Assembly: GCF_032854445.1 (NCBI RefSeq)
Contig: NC_088295.1
Span: 35,000,510-35,064,509, forward strand
Direction: 5' to 3'
DNA: 64,000 nucleotides
Origin: Liolophura sinensis
Taxonomy: Eukaryota > Mollusca > Polyplacophora > Chitonida > Chitonidae
Of this stretch, positions 35,300-64,000 are shown in pieces; within the stretch, counting starts at the first letter, position 1, and the number at the start of each line of letters is the position of its first letter. A model generated the notes under the pieces. It was not told the origin of the DNA. It worked only from the letters and a program-made list of their open reading frames with translations, and made no database searches. Position numbers and translations under genes: made by a program.

Positions 35300-38200
35300 C
35301 TCTGGTTTGGTTGTATATGATTCAACTCCAACAATTAAATGCTGCAGACGGCATAATGTGGAAGCTGTTTATTAAGAGAGATGGACACACAACAGAACAC
35401 ACAGGCATCTTGATAAATTGTTTCACTATTGTTTGTGTAATCTGTACAACGGCTTTCTCTCAGCGTTACAAAACAGATAGACAAATCAAGGAACACAAAA
35501 TGAGAAACAAATTCCTCTCTGTTGAATACCTCTTTAACACAATTAGTTTAAATTACAAAAAAAAAAAAAAAAAAAATGGTCACATACAAAATGATGGGAA
35601 GATTCTGACTGATAAAAGTACAAAAAATTGGGCAATGATAACAGTGCTAGAGCTAATGACCCCAGTCTGATACACAACTCACAGAGGACACGCTAAAAAG
35701 TTTATAAATAAATGCATTATAATGTATATGAACAAACGTCAAATATGACAGCCATCTTAACAAATTTCATATTTCTTTCTATATTTGTCAAACCCCCAAA
35801 ACAACATCTATCAACAGAGAGAAAAAAAATGACACTTGTGTTGACAAGGCTAAAAAGTTATCAAAAGTTTATGATAAAACAGAGTCAAGACCAAATTGTC
35901 AAGAACCAGTCTGGCTATGTTTCTACAAACTGATGCAATTCTAGTGAAAGTAAACTTCATTTAGTTTACATACAACTTACTCCGCAAAGGAGCAATCCTT
36001 GTAATTATTCAAATTCACCATCATTTAGTTTGACTCTCTGAACAACAAAAATTTTTACTCAATAATTTATTATTTGTTTGGCTGGAATTGATTGACATAA
36101 TATCATGCATATTTAGTTTTCACACAACCAATCAAACTGTAGTAAGAGCACATCGGTGAGCTGTATATTAACATTACAGTATCAACATCTAAGGGGGGAC
36201 AACCCTCATAATCATCCCTTTCATATCACATTCATTCCTCGGCATGAAGGTTAACTCATGGAAGACAAAAAAAATGGGTAGACAACAATGGAAAGCACAA
36301 GACAGTACAGCTATTTATGGACCAAGGAAATAAAGAAACTGGGACAGAGGGGGCACAAATATGAACACAAATCAACCATGTAGCTTTGTGCAGCCCACAA
36401 AAACACTTCTCATACTGGCTAAGCCTGCTAAACAAAACTTATATTTTATAGTGAAACCTATATGTTTCATTATTTAAAAAAAACTTTTAAGGAAATAAAA
36501 TTTGCCCCCCGCAAAAAGTCAATATCGCTATGAGTGATGAAATATATTGTCCAAAACAATCTGCCCCCTTTGGGGGCTTGTCAAATAATGAATCCAATAG
36601 TGATTGAAATACAAACTCAGTACACTCAAAATAAATCAGCATAATATGTATGTAGAGTAGATGGGACAACATGGCTCTAAAGCTTTATGAAAAGGAGGAG
36701 ATGGGAGAGATACTGGAAGTGAAGAAGAGGAAGAATACCAGAAAAGAGACTGAGATCTAGTGGGAATAAAAGAGACAGAAAGGGTCAGCTAGCTATCTGT
36801 CCAACAGTCCAAGTCCGAGGGAATAGAATGTGTGCTATTTGGACATTGTTTTCAGCACATAGGAAAGATAGAAAAATATCCTGTTCAACCAAACAGGCTG
36901 TAAGGCCACCCTCTTTCACATTTCTGGTCAACCCCCTGGACACATAGGAAAGAAATGGGAATGACAGAGAAACAATGAGGGAAGACACAGAAAAGTGAAA
37001 AATGGGAAGGACGAATAAGAAACAAGTACACAGGGGAATGGTGAAAGTAGCCAGCAGACCAGAGATAAACAGTCGGGCAAAAAGAGACGGAAACAAGGTA
37101 GATAGATGCCAGCATAGTATAGAGATAGATGTAGGAGGATGTGATGTATAGCAAGCAGTGGTATATGTACAGGTCTATAGGGACAGCTCTGACCGGGACC
37201 AGCCCCTTGCTCACGACCCCACCCCGAGGCCACTGTGACACAAACCCTAATGCCAGACTTGGTGGGGCTCACCAACCACTGCACATTGAGAAGCATACCT
37301 TATAGCCCATGAAACAGCACAGCTTCACATGGGTTACTAGATTTACTCCTCACAATGCATTGTCAAGGCTAATGAAACTCCCAACTGTGATCAGATGCTA
37401 ACTTCATTCTTTCTTAATCTGGTTGATTAACAGCTCATAATCTGATTCTCAGTAATTAATATGTGTCATACACTGTACGCAGTCGAGGTTTGTCACAGTG
37501 ACCGGAGGTGAAGGCTTACTCTCCTTGTCCCTACAGGGAAGCACTCTGAAGAAGTCTTCCCACATTACAGTCTGCAGTTTAAGCAGGAAAGGAGGAATTG
37601 CATTTCCAATGCAATGTATTAAAGGGTGAAGACTTCTTCAAGTGCCAAGCCAGCAATAATAGAAAAGTGTAGGGCTAAGATAACCTTATCAGTTACATAT
37701 AACACATTCATGACTGTAAAAATATTCGACATTTTATGATGAGTATATTAATGGAGAGAAAAGTAATAGATAAAGGAAAACTGATGATTCCACATAATAC
37801 ATCCCTTATTGCATTATATCTGCCTGAAGTACAGCCAGGCAAATACTATATACATCAGGAAACCAAGCACTCAACTGTTAACAGAATATTCCAGAATCTA
37901 CAGGGCAATCACCCAAGTAGACAGACAAGCACCTATAGAGAGTGACTACAAACAGAGCTTGATGGAGATAGGACATCAGTAGTTGTGCAGGGAGAGTTTC
38001 CCTTTGGTACAAAATGCCACAATTTGCAACTCTGCAAGGCCTTCCTCTTGCCTGCTATTACATAATTTTACAGAAATCAGGTAAAATATGCTTGAAATTC
38101 TGTAAATTCGCTTTATATACATCTGTGTATTGAAAAAAAAAGTCCTCAAACATGTCAAGCACATGCATTCTGGGACTACTGACCAAAGTTTTGACAAACA

Positions 38201-38554
38201 TTGAACAAGTCCGTGCTCTGGGCGCTCCAAATTTGCGGGTTTTAACTTTCTCTTTCACAAGCACTCTGTTTTGTGCCAATGAAAGAAACATGTCCAAAAT
38301 CATTCACACTGATCATAGCCTGCTGTCTCTGAATTCCATCAGGGTTGAAGCCATTCTATTGCCATTCTCAGGGCACCGGCACTCACCAACAGCTCCATCA
38401 TACCTGGTGCTCACCATTTCTCATCAGGGGAGACAACTAAACCAATGACTGGAACAGGGGAGACAACCCTTATTGTCAAAAGGCTGGTATCTCATCTGGT
38501 ATGAAGTTGTAGTGTTCATTTCAGTTGCAATCAAGAATCAGAACCGTTCTTGCA
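35300..38554 (-). other. Probable SMURF 3' UTR and downstream flank
   Basis: No gene is recognised between the SMURF stop (38555-38557) and about 35300. The stretch has no SINE, is moderately CA/GA-rich and contains minus-strand AATAAA motifs (plus-strand TTTATT) near 36067 and 35368. It is most simply the long SMURF 3' UTR, but the real cleavage site cannot be told from sequence. Open frames here, such as those at 36785-37296, show no family similarity. Confidence 0.35.
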
Positions 38555-62765
<24,211 letters not shown>

Positions 62766-64000
62766 CTAAAACATACAAAACAACACCTTAACAAAACTGA
62801 TCTTTTTGACTAATAAAAAGCTGCAGTCCTATCAAAACTTAATATAAGCTAGACAAATAGTTCCGTTAAACACTGATACAGATTCTGAAGGAAATAAAAT
62901 GTATGTTCAAACTGGGAATGAGTATGATAGATATATATATATATATATATATATATATCAAACTGTGGTGTTACATAAGGGAGACAACTTGCTACAGCAT
63001 AATGTACAACACTGACTCAGTTAGCTCCCCTTATCAACAGAAATGTGAAATATTTTTGTAGAGCTTATGTGAACATGATTACAGCGCAATAAAGTGCACC
63101 AATGATTTTTTACTACAAATGAGACCATTTGAATTCAAAAATTCGCCATGAAATTATAAGCATTAGTCAAGAGAAGCATTTTCTCAACAACTTAAACCAC
63201 TTTTGCATGTTATGAAGAAATTCATTTCAAGATATTGCAGAAATACTGAAAAAAAATTTGTAATTACCACAGGGCACAAAACAAGCCCAGCAACATAAGA
63301 ATATGTATACATGTATTGTTTTTCAAATCAATCCACATGAAAATAAATCAAGCTGAAAGTAGGGTTTAGTCCGATATCAACACTAGAGCTAAAGTAAGAG
63401 CAAAATGCCAGCACATTACTTTGATTCTAAACACAATTTGACCTTGAAACTGAACTGCTGACATCTGGTGCTGGTGGGAGACATTCTTATGTAAGTGACA
63501 GACATGCAGTCTGCCAAACACACACAGCTGTATGTAGCCCTGCAGGGAATGCTGGCATATGCTATAACACACCCCTGGCCTGTTTATTATGGTCGCTCTC
63601 AATATTTACAATACCACCACTCATATACTGGGTTTCCACAAACTGGTACACATGGTCTATAAGCCTAGGTCAACAGACAAACCTTTGCATTGGTTTTCAT
63701 TCCTAAAACACTCAATATTTTGTTACAAATTCCTGATTAAACCCATCTGTCTAAACTGTTTCTACTATCCCACAATAAAACTACATAACAGCTCAATACA
63801 CAGATCACTCACAGCGTGCAGAGGACCTTAATTGATACCAGTTTCATTATTATACAATCTACTGCAGAAAAAGTCCACCAAACTGAATTAGCTCACCTCA
63901 ATTGATCAAGTGTATTGATTACTTGATGAAGTACTGTGTCAGAGTAGTAATTGTAAAGTTGTGTACAGTGCATCCGTAACACATAAAATCATTAAAAAAT
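62766..64000 (-). other. SMURF intron running off the window
   Basis: The stretch lies upstream of the first visible C2 exon. It contains an AT dinucleotide run at 62930-62958 and no convincing exon. The missing SMURF start, with about 30 residues corresponding to the NGPVKLRLTVLCAKNL part of the human protein, must be beyond 64000. Confidence 0.6.
62930..62958. repeat. (AT)n microsatellite
   Basis: About 14 AT dinucleotides lie in the SMURF intron at the right end of the window. Confidence 0.95.

Noticed and set aside
36785-37296. Three overlapping hydrophobic open frames on the minus strand
   Set aside because: They are Leu/Ser/Phe-rich frames opposite GA-rich DNA, overlap each other in different frames and lie in the likely SMURF 3' UTR.

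Overview
This is animal nuclear DNA: intron-rich, AT-rich genes scattered with short mobile elements. Recurrent tRNA-derived SINEs with a GTAAAACACCAATCAAATAAA-like tail, the gene content and the vertebrate-like protein similarity point to a lophotrochozoan, most likely a mollusc. The species cannot be fixed from the sequence alone. I found three real protein genes, each rebuilt exon by exon from splice signals, codon phase and remembered human family members. Most other open frames are random or lie in repeats.

Layout. Positions 1-2766 are intergenic, with a SINE nested in a SINE and a GC-richer block carrying CCAAT motifs. POLG2, the accessory subunit of mitochondrial DNA polymerase gamma, lies on the minus strand (9536 to 2767, ten exons). 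A short intergenic region of about 0.86 kb (9537-10400), with a good TATA/CCAAT promoter, separates it head-to-head from DAGLB. DAGLB is a sn-1-specific diacylglycerol lipase on the plus strand (10401-27462, twelve exons). Positions 27463-38554 hold no recognised gene and include the likely 3' UTRs of DAGLB and, converging from the right, SMURF. A SMURF1/2 HECT ubiquitin ligase fills 38555-62765 on the minus strand (sixteen exons seen; the first coding exon or exons lie beyond 64000). Positions 62766-64000 are SMURF intron.

The three genes act in separate processes: mtDNA replication, endocannabinoid/2-AG lipid signalling, and ubiquitination in TGF-beta/BMP and planar polarity signalling. Nothing suggests one joint pathway. 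POLG2 and SMURF2 are also close neighbours on human chromosome 17q, so part of this arrangement may be ancient.

The most notable non-gene signals are as follows. A degenerate tandem array in DAGLB begins with the last bases of exon 5 and copies its splice donor. DAGLB and POLG2 each carry a single-base G-run indel, which looks like an assembly error. There are at least three families of short inverted-repeat elements (MITE-like) and about fifteen SINE1 copies or fragments. I saw no CRISPR, rRNA, true tRNA gene, retrovirus-like element or novel multi-gene system.
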